IMG/VR virus record: IMGVR_UViG_3300009180_000021
Span: 87,783 to 151,782 of that record
Strand: one strand, 5' to 3'
Source: a virus
Length of the DNA: 64,000 bases
Every line of letters starts with the position of its first letter. Position 1 is the stretch's first letter. The position numbers were made by a program, and so were the translations under genes. Below the pieces are notes generated by a model, which saw nothing but the letters and a program-made list of their open reading frames with translations, did not search any database and was not told the DNA's origin. Shown here piece by piece: positions 41,369 through 49,499 of this stretch.

Positions 41369-41390
41369 CGACAGATATATTATACTGTCG
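41369..41390. promoter_or_regulatory. palindromic operator overlapping promoter
   Basis: CGACAG (41369-41374) and CTGTCG (41385-41390) form an inverted repeat with a 10-bp AT-rich spacer. The -10 element TATAAT of the minus-strand promoter lies inside it. One more outer base on each side also matches. Typical geometry of a repressor site. Confidence 0.55.
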
Positions 41391-41407
41391 TACTTGAACC
41401 TTGACAA
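41379..41407 (-). promoter_or_regulatory. sigma70-like promoter (purine/nucleotide operon)
   Basis: Minus strand TTGTCA (41407-41402), 17-bp spacer, TATAAT (41384-41379). It would drive 41319 downwards. A further TTGACA at 41360-41355 has no good -10 at 16 bp. Confidence 0.55.
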
Positions 41408-41468
41408 CTGTGTGGCTATACTTTTTTTAAACTAGCTTCTTGTGTAGATGGGCGTATCTTGTCTTTTA

Positions 41469-42167
41469 TCAAAAATTATTACGTTCAAAGAACGGAAGAT
41501 ACTCTTGATGTTTTATATCTTTATACTTGTAAATAATCTCATCAAGATTATAATAGAAAAATTTAATAAATTCATATAAATCATTAACTGATGCCATATA
41601 CGTGTTGTCTATGCCCATCATGGGTCGTTGTTCTATGAATTTAATTCTATCTTCTGTTTCTGTAGGATTATGAAGAAATTTCATAATAGTCTTTGGATCG
41701 GCCAAATATCTTGCTTCTGGAACAGAGTGACTAAAAGGATTAGTCAGAATATCGAATCTAGTTTGAACAACAGTTTCAGTTATAGCTGTATTAAAAAATA
41801 AGTATTCTGATATACGATATATGCCGTAGATCATATTTTTATAACCCTTAATCGGACATGGCGTACTTCCTATAAGCCCTTCAGTATTTCCATGTAATGG
41901 TATTATTTTTTCATCTTCTATCATGCAATATTTTACATTATACCAAATATCTTCAAAATAGTTTTTCAAAAATTCTTCGTCAACTTTTGTATTATTACAA
42001 TCCATGTGTCTCCAGCTTAAATTATTTTGTACTATATTCCAAGTATGTATATAAATATTTGTATCAAAATCTTTTGTAATTTTTTTCATCAAATAGTACA
42101 AATTTTTATTCTCAAAAGAATTTCTAATATGACCGCGTAAAATTACATTTATTTTTTTATTACTCAT
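41469..42167 (-). CDS. glycosyltransferase-like protein
   Basis: About 232 aa from ATG 42167 (ATGA overlap with Glf). Starts NKKINVILRGHIRNSFENK, with later TNIYIHTW and VVQTRFDILTNPFSH, an arrangement I associate with small GT families acting on exopolysaccharide. The DxD-type donor site is not obvious. A galactofuranosyltransferase role would fit its place right after Glf, but that is only inference. Confidence 0.6.
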   Translation of the reverse strand: MSNKKINVILRGHIRNSFENKNLYYLMKKITKDFDTNIYIHTWNIVQNNLSWRHMDCNNTKVDEEFLKNYFEDIWYNVKYCMIEDEKIIPLHGNTEGLIGSTPCPIKGYKNMIYGIYRISEYLFFNTAITETVVQTRFDILTNPFSHSVPEARYLADPKTIMKFLHNPTETEDRIKFIEQRPMMGIDNTYMASVNDLYEFIKFFYYNLDEIIYKYKDIKHQEYLPFFERNNF

Positions 42168-43177
42168 ATATCGAACTCTAGTTTTTGAAAAGTTTGTTTT
42201 ATAGCCATCCACATATCGAGATATTTGTAAGTAGCTAGTCTTCCAATAAATATCGTTTTATTCTGTTGATGCATGAGCTTGTTGTACAAGCTGAAAGTGG
42301 TGGTATTGGTCCCAAAATTTTTAGGATATATTGGATCATTAGTATCATTATGATCTTCTGGATAATCTTTGGTATAAACTGTATTTTCAACATTTTCATT
42401 TAAAAAGATTGAATTATCTACAGTTCTATTATAAGGAAGTTTATTACATTCATTAATAACAGAACCAGAGTCCCAAGAAAATAAATTACTTTTAGCACCT
42501 ACAGTATGCTCAAATCTAAGAGATCTATACTCTAATTTTCCATAACAGTAATCAAAATAATCGTCGGGTTTGCCAGTATAAATTATTAAATCATAATTAT
42601 TATCTGATATTATTTTTTTATAGAAATTTTTTGGTACATTTAATTGTACTTTAATTCCATCTAGCATATTTAAAAACATAGAAGTATAACCAAAAGAAGG
42701 AATACCCTGATATTTATCCGTAAAATATCTATCATCATAGGTATCTCTTTTGTTTGGCAATCTGCCAGATATTGATTTAGGTAAATCTTTCCATGATATC
42801 CCCCAATGTCTTTCTGAATAATCTACAAAAATTAACTTTTGTATTTCTTCTGGAGATAAATCTTTACCTATTTGTTTTTGTGTGAATAAATTATATGGGA
42901 TAGAAATAAGTCCACACTCTGTATTAGCTCTAACCTTATGCTGATAAGAATTAAAAGACGTATATCTATTTAAAAAATTCCACACGCCATCATCGTTAGT
43001 ATGGAATATGTGAGCGCCATATTCATGTACTGTTACTCCTTCTTTTTTGTGGTCATAGCAATTCCCCGCTATATGATTTCTACTATCAAAAATCTCTACA
43101 TCATAGCCACGATCTCTAAGAATAATAGCTGATACAACCCCACTAAGTCCACAACCTATAATCTTTGCTTTTTTCAT
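42164..43177 (-). CDS. glf: UDP-galactopyranose mutase
   Basis: 337 aa FAD enzyme. Rossmann motif IIGCGLSGVVSAIILRDRGY, then HEYGAHIFHTNDDGVWNF, NLFTQKQIG and GRLATYKYLDMWMAI near the C-terminus, all typical of Glf. Converts UDP-galactopyranose to UDP-galactofuranose, so the glycosylation operon likely puts galactofuranose on a phage or host surface structure. It uses host UDP-Gal. Confidence 0.93.
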   Translation of the reverse strand: MKKAKIIGCGLSGVVSAIILRDRGYDVEIFDSRNHIAGNCYDHKKEGVTVHEYGAHIFHTNDDGVWNFLNRYTSFNSYQHKVRANTECGLISIPYNLFTQKQIGKDLSPEEIQKLIFVDYSERHWGISWKDLPKSISGRLPNKRDTYDDRYFTDKYQGIPSFGYTSMFLNMLDGIKVQLNVPKNFYKKIISDNNYDLIIYTGKPDDYFDYCYGKLEYRSLRFEHTVGAKSNLFSWDSGSVINECNKLPYNRTVDNSIFLNENVENTVYTKDYPEDHNDTNDPIYPKNFGTNTTTFSLYNKLMHQQNKTIFIGRLATYKYLDMWMAIKQTFQKLEFDI

Positions 43178-43180
43178 ATT

Positions 43181-44038
43181 TTAAATTTTAGACTCATCAT
43201 ATAGCGAGTCATACAGCCTTTCATAATCTTCATATATCTCGTTGAAATTTACATTTTGTTTGATAGCCATATTTTCTTGTTGATAAAAAGATAAATGAGA
43301 TACTACAAAAGGTAGAAATATTGCATTTTGCCTATTGAGAGATAATGTTTTTTCTACAGTAAGGCAGTGCTCATCATCTTTAGCACAATCAATTATAGTA
43401 TTAAAATCTTGTGCTAGTATGGCGAAGTAATTTATACTTATTCTTTCTCCTTTAGGCTGATAGAATATACCATTTATTTTAAAAAGATCTAAATTATTTA
43501 GGAAAAAATAGTGTAAATTATGTGCTAGGGATGCATTTTCCCATAATTCGCCTTTTAGACACTCATACTTAAATCCTTCTGGTGGATTTAAAGCATATGG
43601 TAGAGGTATTGCCTTTTGTTGAATTCCAGCACAAACTCCATTATTTATTATATTAGCAGATAATAGAAATGGCTCTGGATTATCTATACGGAACAATATA
43701 AAATTTTTAAACTCTTTTAAATCTATGTATACAATATCGTCATCTTGTTTTATTAAAACGATATTTGAAGAATAATTATTTCCATAAAATGAATAAAATT
43801 TTTCATAATCTTCATTTAGTCTAAAAATACGGGAAGATTTATTTAGGACTTGAATTTTTGGATGATTCTCTAAGCTATAGATATAGTCTTTATCGTGCGA
43901 GGTTCTTGCAAAATCCCATATGTGCCATTCATCTACTAAATTTTCTTCTAGCAAAGTATTCATGTATTTTGCTTGCAAAGACATTCTGTTTTTCCTGCCC
44001 GCGAATGTTGCACAAATAACTGTGTGATTGTTTATCAT
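43181..44038 (-). CDS. glycosyltransferase-like protein
   Basis: 285 aa. ICATFAGRKNRMSLQAKYMN at the start, then DEWHIWDFARTSHDKDY and IVLIKQDDDIVYIDL holding a DDD metal motif. GT-A-type glycosyltransferase. Overlaps neighbour by 1 nt. Confidence 0.7.
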   Translation of the reverse strand: MINNHTVICATFAGRKNRMSLQAKYMNTLLEENLVDEWHIWDFARTSHDKDYIYSLENHPKIQVLNKSSRIFRLNEDYEKFYSFYGNNYSSNIVLIKQDDDIVYIDLKEFKNFILFRIDNPEPFLLSANIINNGVCAGIQQKAIPLPYALNPPEGFKYECLKGELWENASLAHNLHYFFLNNLDLFKINGIFYQPKGERISINYFAILAQDFNTIIDCAKDDEHCLTVEKTLSLNRQNAIFLPFVVSHLSFYQQENMAIKQNVNFNEIYEDYERLYDSLYDESKI

Positions 44039-44769
44039 TATAGTTTAATTGGGTGATAAAGTTTATTTTCTATATATAATTCAGTATTATTTAGTATATC
44101 TTGTTCTATTAAGGAAATAGTTTTTGTCTTAAATGTATTAAAGATACCAAGATCTTCTGGCTTGAATGTTCTTATCTCATAGTTTTTATATATGCAAAGA
44201 TTTGGTAATAGAGACTCAAAAAAACCACAAAATGTTTTATTCATAATAGCATATACCAATAGATTGGCAAGTCTACTAGATATACGAGCTATAGGAGCAG
44301 AAACTCCTATCTGATCATTTACGGGTAATCCTTGTATTGTTTTTGGCCAAATCCAAGAGGATGTTGATCTTAGTCCAAACTCTGGTACTAATAGATCGCA
44401 ATCATAATTATCATCATAATTTTTTAATAAGTCAATCAAATTGCCATGAAAATATACATCATTTTCAATAATCCAAAAATAATCATAAGCATTTAATATA
44501 TTAGAATTTAGATACAAATATTCCAATACAAAATTATGACCACCACCTAAACAGTCGTATATATTAATAGAAGATACTATATTTTTAGCTTTATATACAG
44601 AAATATTTGGTATTGAATTAATAATATCAAGATTTTTATTTGAATTTGCATCAAATAATACTATTGTTGTATCTTTTCTGTAACTATCAAGGAAAAAACT
44701 ATTTAAAGTTTTATAGAAATTAGGTTTACAATCATGTGTTAAAAAGAGTACAAAAGAATTTTTTTTCAT
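44038..44769 (-). CDS. glycosyltransferase-like protein
   Basis: 243 aa. Starts SFVLFLTHDCKPNFYKTLNS and has YFWIIENDVYFHGNLIDLL (acidic donor-site candidate) and LLVPEFGLRST. GT-A-like fold pattern. Adjacent and coupled to its neighbours. Confidence 0.65.
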   Translation of the reverse strand: MKKNSFVLFLTHDCKPNFYKTLNSFFLDSYRKDTTIVLFDANSNKNLDIINSIPNISVYKAKNIVSSINIYDCLGGGHNFVLEYLYLNSNILNAYDYFWIIENDVYFHGNLIDLLKNYDDNYDCDLLVPEFGLRSTSSWIWPKTIQGLPVNDQIGVSAPIARISSRLANLLVYAIMNKTFCGFFESLLPNLCIYKNYEIRTFKPEDLGIFNTFKTKTISLIEQDILNNTELYIENKLYHPIKL

Positions 44770-45449
44770 GTTATTTTAAAATTATGTATCAAAGTTTTAG
44801 TATAATCTGTTAAACATATTTTATTATTAACAAAATGGATTGGAATATTTGATACTTCTTCCCAATGACCAAAAGTTAATCCAGCTTTTCTTCCGACCAA
44901 AGTAAGTATTAAATCCATAAAATAATTAGCAGAAAATTTATCAAATAATTCTTGATATAGATTAAAATAATCTCTACAATTTATAATTGTATCAAAATAT
45001 TTATATGTAAAAATAGTTCCTCCACATCCAGTATGAAGATGATTGTCTATTATTCCAAGATAATCATATAATATATGTTCATTTTCTCCACATGGGTTTG
45101 TGGGGCCAGAAATATCATATATGGGTTCTTTAATTATTTGTCTATTTGTTAATACGTCTGTTTCAAGTAGTAATGTATGTGTAAATTTTGGATTATAACC
45201 ATATTCAAAAAAATATTCTACAAATTCTGGTCCAAATGATCCTTTCCCACAGCTTGTTTTTTTATGCCATAAATTTGGAGCATTAATAAACTCAGTATTT
45301 GGTATATGAATTAAATATGGCTTTGGATCTTCTCCTCCTGAGTTAATAATACGAATCGGAATTATTGGATTATGTTTACTAAAATTTTCTAGTGTAAATT
45401 TAGCCCTAGAAAAATCATTAGACATAAATAATATTGCTTGAATTTTCAT
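44766..45449 (-). CDS. glycosyltransferase-like protein
   Basis: 227 aa. KIQAILFMSNDFSRAKFTLE at the start and TLLLETDVLTNRQ with an acidic motif (ETDV), then CGGTIFTYKYF. Probably a GT-A fold transferase. Coupled (ATGA) to the GT4 gene upstream. Confidence 0.62.
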   Translation of the reverse strand: MKIQAILFMSNDFSRAKFTLENFSKHNPIIPIRIINSGGEDPKPYLIHIPNTEFINAPNLWHKKTSCGKGSFGPEFVEYFFEYGYNPKFTHTLLLETDVLTNRQIIKEPIYDISGPTNPCGENEHILYDYLGIIDNHLHTGCGGTIFTYKYFDTIINCRDYFNLYQELFDKFSANYFMDLILTLVGRKAGLTFGHWEEVSNIPIHFVNNKICLTDYTKTLIHNFKIT

Positions 45450-46366
45450 AATAATTCGATATATTTTTTAATAATATTAGACCAACTAAATTTTTTAGCA
45501 TAATCTCTGATTATTTTTCTATTAATATTTTTACAAATTTTTCTATTATTAACTATGTTTTTAGAAACTATATCAATATTTTGAATATCTTCTTGATTTA
45601 CTACAGTAATAAAATCTAAAGATGTATCAAGATTTTGACTAGCAGCTTCGGATATTACAAGTCCGAGTCCAGCAGACAGTGCCTCTAAACATACTAAAGG
45701 ATGTAGCTCTGATTGTGAGAGTAAAATAAGATTATTATAATCAGTTAGATTTTTACATACTCTTTCTCTATCCCAAGGTCCGAGATAATTAGCATTAAGG
45801 GGTTGAAATTCTGCAATTGTATTTTGTCCAACAAAATCTATATCTAAATTGAGATCTTGTAAAAATTTTTGATTTTTTCTATAATCTATTTTGCCTAGAC
45901 AGATACTTTTATCTTCAAATTTAGGCAATATCTCAAAATTAATTTTTTCTATATCAACACCATTAGGCATTATATGTATCTTACTTGGAGCTATACCTAC
46001 ATTATATAGAAAATTATATTCCCAAGATGTTAAGATAAAAAATTCACAATCATATAAAAATAGTCGTAATATTTCATCATGAAATTTTTTAGAAAAAAGG
46101 AAACTTCCATCGTGGTTTGTAACTATTTTTTTACAAGAAAATTCTGGCATTAATTCAAAATATCTACCATAATGTAGATGAATAACATCTGGATTTAATT
46201 TTTTAATACCATCATACGATTGTTGTAGTGTTGGCTCATTAACAATATGAACATCATAGCCTAATTTTAGTAATTCATTATATTGATTCCAAATAACAGT
46301 CTCTACAGCACCCCACCCTTTTGGCGGTATGCTAATTTCACCAGGCCCTACAAAACATATTTTCAT
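45446..46366 (-). CDS. GT4-family glycosyltransferase
   Basis: 306 aa. MKICFVGPGEISIPPKGWGAVE start, linker HIMPNGVDIEKINF, and donor motif SQSELHPLVCLEALSAGLGLV with an E-x7-E-like pair. Compact GT4 enzyme. Start and end overlap neighbours by 4 nt. Confidence 0.85.
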   Translation of the reverse strand: MKICFVGPGEISIPPKGWGAVETVIWNQYNELLKLGYDVHIVNEPTLQQSYDGIKKLNPDVIHLHYGRYFELMPEFSCKKIVTNHDGSFLFSKKFHDEILRLFLYDCEFFILTSWEYNFLYNVGIAPSKIHIMPNGVDIEKINFEILPKFEDKSICLGKIDYRKNQKFLQDLNLDIDFVGQNTIAEFQPLNANYLGPWDRERVCKNLTDYNNLILLSQSELHPLVCLEALSAGLGLVISEAASQNLDTSLDFITVVNQEDIQNIDIVSKNIVNNRKICKNINRKIIRDYAKKFSWSNIIKKYIELL

Positions 46367-47343
46367 GATGAGTAAATTTCTTGATATTTAAGTAATAAGT
46401 TTTTTGTATATTCTATATGTAGATTAGGATCTAATAATTTTTTTGCAATATTTTTTTGTTTTTCGTTTATACTTATAATGTCTTGTTTTAGTAATTTATC
46501 AAAATCTTCTAGAAAACTATTTTCTGATAGTCTAGGTATAAAATTATTATCTACTAAAAATTTATAAAACCAGATGATATCTTCTTCTTCTTTTTTAGGA
46601 TCAATTTCTAATAATAATGAATTAGAAAACAGAGTCCATAATAATCTTTCTGGCGAAACAGAGTTACCGTGCATATAAAGAAGATATTTATTTTTTAACT
46701 GTTCTGAAGATGACATTGCATTAGATGATATATTTTTTATATCAATACCACACTCACTAAGCAAGTCAGTATTATGTCCTGCAAAAAAAGTAATTTTACT
46801 ATCTATTAAAGATGATGTTTTATAATTATTAGAAAAAGATATTCTTTGATTAAGAAAATTATTTCTGAGTTTTCCAGTATCAGCACCTCTAAATACTACT
46901 ATATCTTTTTTTAGATCAAAATCAATATCATGTTCAAGAATATTCGTAATTTTATTAGATAGCAATAGAGACCAAGATGCTGGGTCTGTAATGCTTATAT
47001 GATTACTATCTATATGTCTACCAAATGTTGATATTCTTGTGAATTTTTCTTCTACAGGGCATCCGTCGTTGAGATTTAATATAAATCTACAATTAAGTTG
47101 TAATGAAAATTTTTTGATAGTAGATAAAATTAAATTTATGACACTATTAAATCTCCATTCATCTTTTTGAGGGACTGTGTGTTTTATAACGTGTAAACCA
47201 TCTTTATCTAACTCAATCATAGCTTCGATATCATGTATGTGAGCTTTTTGTCCAAGATGTCTAAAGTATCTAATACTATTATTTTTAAACTCTTCTTCTA
47301 TACAGTATTCTATTATAGAACTATTTGTGAATAAAGTAGACAT
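46363..47343 (-). CDS. GT90/CAP10-like glycosyltransferase
   Basis: 326 aa. The latter half (KDIVVFRGADTGKLRNNFLN, LKNKYLLYMHGNSVSPERL, LLEIDPKKEEEDIIWFYKF) is the donor-domain pattern of GT90-type transferases (Rumi/CAP10 family). These add glucose or xylose to proteins or polysaccharide in eukaryotes and bacteria. Exact substrate unknown. Confidence 0.75.
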   Translation of the reverse strand: MSTLFTNSSIIEYCIEEEFKNNSIRYFRHLGQKAHIHDIEAMIELDKDGLHVIKHTVPQKDEWRFNSVINLILSTIKKFSLQLNCRFILNLNDGCPVEEKFTRISTFGRHIDSNHISITDPASWSLLLSNKITNILEHDIDFDLKKDIVVFRGADTGKLRNNFLNQRISFSNNYKTSSLIDSKITFFAGHNTDLLSECGIDIKNISSNAMSSSEQLKNKYLLYMHGNSVSPERLLWTLFSNSLLLEIDPKKEEEDIIWFYKFLVDNNFIPRLSENSFLEDFDKLLKQDIISINEKQKNIAKKLLDPNLHIEYTKNLLLKYQEIYSS

Positions 47344-48067
47344 CTTTTCGGTCGTCCTCGTATGATTTAAAATTACTTGTAAATGGTTCTCCTATCATAA
47401 TTTTTTTATCTGATAGTATTTGTCTGAATACATACTGACCAACCCACATATCAGAATTAAAGTCTGGAGTTCCAAGTCTTATTCTTGTAGTACAGAATGC
47501 TTGTAGGAATTCTTTTATGTTTTTATATGATCCTCCTATAACACCCATATTTATTAAAGGAAGATTATTTTGGTTTTTTATAAACCATTCTAAATTTGAC
47601 CACCCGACTTGTTCATGCAGTTGACAGTAGGGAAAATTATTTAACATTATACTATCTTTACAGACAAATAAATCGATATCTGGATATTCCGAAATAATTA
47701 AGGATGGATTTTTAACAACTTTAACATCAGAACCGTCTGTTAAAAAGATATTATCAAAAGAATGGTCCTCTAAATAGTTCCTATAACAAAAAAATCTCCA
47801 ATCATTATTAGAATAATCTGATGGACTTACTTTTATAAATTGTATTTTTTCTGTTGAGTATTTTTTAATAAAATCGTCTGCCAAATTATCATAAAAAATC
47901 CTACCAGATATACCAGTATTAACAATGGAATTGTACCACTGAGATATATAATTGAAACTATTTTGTAAAACCCTACCATCAAAATCTCTTCCTATAACGG
48001 CTGTATCATTAGGATTGTTTGGATGTTTTTTTACAGAAAAATAGCTGGTAAAAATTACTGTTTTCAT
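47321..48067 (-). CDS. GT-A-type glycosyltransferase-like protein
   Basis: 248 aa. KTVIFTSYFSVKKHPNNPND at the start and FLTDGSDVKVVKNPS with a DxD-like motif (DGSD), then LINMGVIGGSYKNIKEF. Overlaps the GT90 gene by 23 nt. Hexosyltransferase-like; substrate unknown. Confidence 0.7.
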   Translation of the reverse strand: MKTVIFTSYFSVKKHPNNPNDTAVIGRDFDGRVLQNSFNYISQWYNSIVNTGISGRIFYDNLADDFIKKYSTEKIQFIKVSPSDYSNNDWRFFCYRNYLEDHSFDNIFLTDGSDVKVVKNPSLIISEYPDIDLFVCKDSIMLNNFPYCQLHEQVGWSNLEWFIKNQNNLPLINMGVIGGSYKNIKEFLQAFCTTRIRLGTPDFNSDMWVGQYVFRQILSDKKIMIGEPFTSNFKSYEDDRKDVYFIHK

Positions 48068-48069
48068 TG

Positions 48070-48621
48070 TTATTTCTTATAGTTGTAGACGAATACGGTA
48101 TATTTTCCCCATATATCGTCAATTAAATCACTGATAAAATTCCAGTCACCTCCAGCTAATCCACTACCAAATTTTGGAGCATGTATTTCAACATTTTCTG
48201 TTTTGTTAGAGAATCCAGTATTACCAATAATATATTGAGATACTTGAATCATACTCTTAACTAAAGCAGCATAATTTATTGGTCTAGGATTATTGGGTCC
48301 CCTTATTCCATTCTGAGCAATCATATTTACAAAATATAGTCCATGTTTATATTTTTTATCTTCTCTGACCTTAACTATTTGAGAATACCCAAAGTTTGTT
48401 CTTAGGAAGCTTTTACCAAGAATATGATAATTAGCTTTTACTTCTGGAAATCTTGATGCTACTTGTGCCGCAAAGCCGCCGCCAAATAGATCTATATTAT
48501 TACAAACATGAGGAATAAATATTGTTGAGCCGATATGTGCGGCAGATATTCTCTTTTGCACAGATTCGAATAGATCATCATTTGTTAAGATATATTTGGG
48601 ATGATGAGTTTTTGTTGTCAT
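48070..48621 (-). CDS. macrodomain protein, Poa1p-like
   Basis: 183 aa from ATG 48621 (AAGGAGAAACA upstream). Macro fold motifs: NNIDLFGGGFAAQVASRFPE, and a late APKFGSGLAGGDWNFI loop like the IPRIGCGLGG loop of Poa1/YmdB proteins. Binds ADP-ribose or its derivatives, so it might reverse ADP-ribosylation or clear ADP-ribose-1''-phosphate. Both fit host-defence evasion or RNA repair. Confidence 0.8.
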   Translation of the reverse strand: MTTKTHHPKYILTNDDLFESVQKRISAAHIGSTIFIPHVCNNIDLFGGGFAAQVASRFPEVKANYHILGKSFLRTNFGYSQIVKVREDKKYKHGLYFVNMIAQNGIRGPNNPRPINYAALVKSMIQVSQYIIGNTGFSNKTENVEIHAPKFGSGLAGGDWNFISDLIDDIWGKYTVFVYNYKK

Positions 48622-48884
48622 TGTTTCTCCTTCGTTCTTATGATTTTTCCCCATTTTCCTACAGGACATTCTTGATCAGCCCATGCCAACTTATTTAAGA
48701 AAATACTTTTATCGCTTATAGAACATCCACAAATACCACATTCTTGCTTTATTATCTTAAAGTGTTCGCAAGATGTGCAAAAAGATAGTCTACTTAGAAT
48801 TTCATCTTTTGTGGTTTTTGGAGAACCAGCGTAAATATGAAATATAAGAGACTTAAGGAATGTTTTGAGTTTGATTAGCCACAT
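48618..48884 (-). CDS. Cys-rich small protein
   Basis: 88 aa. CTSCEHF, CGICGCSI and ADQECPVGKW give five to six zinc ligands. An N-terminal amphipathic stretch (IKLKTFLKSLIFHIYA) may associate with membrane. Proteins of this kind are common next to phage glycosylation genes, with no known role. Overlaps both neighbours. Confidence 0.65.
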   Translation of the reverse strand: MWLIKLKTFLKSLIFHIYAGSPKTTKDEILSRLSFCTSCEHFKIIKQECGICGCSISDKSIFLNKLAWADQECPVGKWGKIIRTKEKQ

Positions 48885-49113
48885 TTTCTTTTTTGCTTTC
48901 TTTGATTGCGATAATATTATTATCTCTATCCATAGTATATAAATTTGTACCTTCTACTATTTCATTCGGTTTAAACCACCTTAAACCACCATCAATCAAA
49001 GACAAACAAAGTCTATCATTATTCTTTTTATAATCAGTAGTCAAAATATAACAAAGATCATTACAGATAAAAGCATCACCATAATTAAGTTCTTCAATAA
49101 ATTTACTAGCCAT
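48853..49113 (-). CDS. small unknown protein
   Basis: 86 aa. Beta-rich opening with GDAFICNDLCYILTTDYKKN, then SLIDGGLRWFKPNEIVEG. It ends with Asn/Gln-rich residues. Resembles small SH3-like proteins, but this is weak. Overlaps the next gene by 32 nt. Confidence 0.6.
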   Translation of the reverse strand: MASKFIEELNYGDAFICNDLCYILTTDYKKNNDRLCLSLIDGGLRWFKPNEIVEGTNLYTMDRDNNIIAIKESKKENVANQTQNIP

Positions 49114-49303
49114 TATTTTCCCAGTCCTCCCAAAGTTCCTCTTCTCTCATTTGCTCAATCCTTTTTTTGTTTTCTTTCTTGATTCTAGGAGAATTGTAAT
49201 TCTCTTCAATTTTTTCTCTTTTATCAAGAAATTTATTCTTAAGATGCTTTCTTCTAAAATCCTTCCTATCCCCGAAATCATCTTTATTTCTATCTATAGC
49301 CAT
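49106..49303 (-). CDS. small basic protein
   Basis: 65 aa, Lys/Arg/Glu-rich (FRRKHLKNKFLDKREKIEE), helical. The start ATG at 49303 has AGGAG 14 nt upstream, a long spacing. It is the first gene after the minus-strand promoter at 49358-49385. May bind nucleic acid. Confidence 0.55.
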   Translation of the reverse strand: MAIDRNKDDFGDRKDFRRKHLKNKFLDKREKIEENYNSPRIKKENKKRIEQMREEELWEDWENNG

Positions 49304-49357
49304 GGCCGATCTGAAAACTCCTGATCATTTAGTGTATTGCTACCAACCTACTCATAA

Positions 49358-49385
49358 CTTATATCAAAAATACAGAATTTGTCAA
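49358..49385 (-). promoter_or_regulatory. sigma70-like early promoter of minus glycosylation operon
   Basis: Minus strand TTGACA (49385-49380), 16-bp spacer, TATAAG (49363-49358), upstream of the 49303 ATG. It would transcribe towards 41469. Confidence 0.75.
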
Positions 49386-49418
49386 GACGGTAGTTAACTA
49401 TTTCTAAAAAATCTTGTC

Positions 49419-49446
49419 TTGACTATCATCAAAAATGCTCTAATAT
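49419..49446 (+). promoter_or_regulatory. sigma70-like early promoter of plus glycosylation operon
   Basis: Plus strand TTGACT (49419-49424), 16-bp spacer, TAATAT (49441-49446; TATTAT two bases on is an alternative). Back to back with the minus promoter, 34 bp apart. The leader to 49500 has no evident ribosome-binding site. Confidence 0.7.
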
Positions 49447-49499
49447 TATGCAGGTCCGGTGATTATAACCTATTACTAATACTTAAATAACTCATTCTT

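Noticed and set aside
41400-41468. Terminator or small gene after the GT gene at 41469
   Set aside because: No convincing GC stem with T-run and no open frame of sense; left as promoter region of the next operon.
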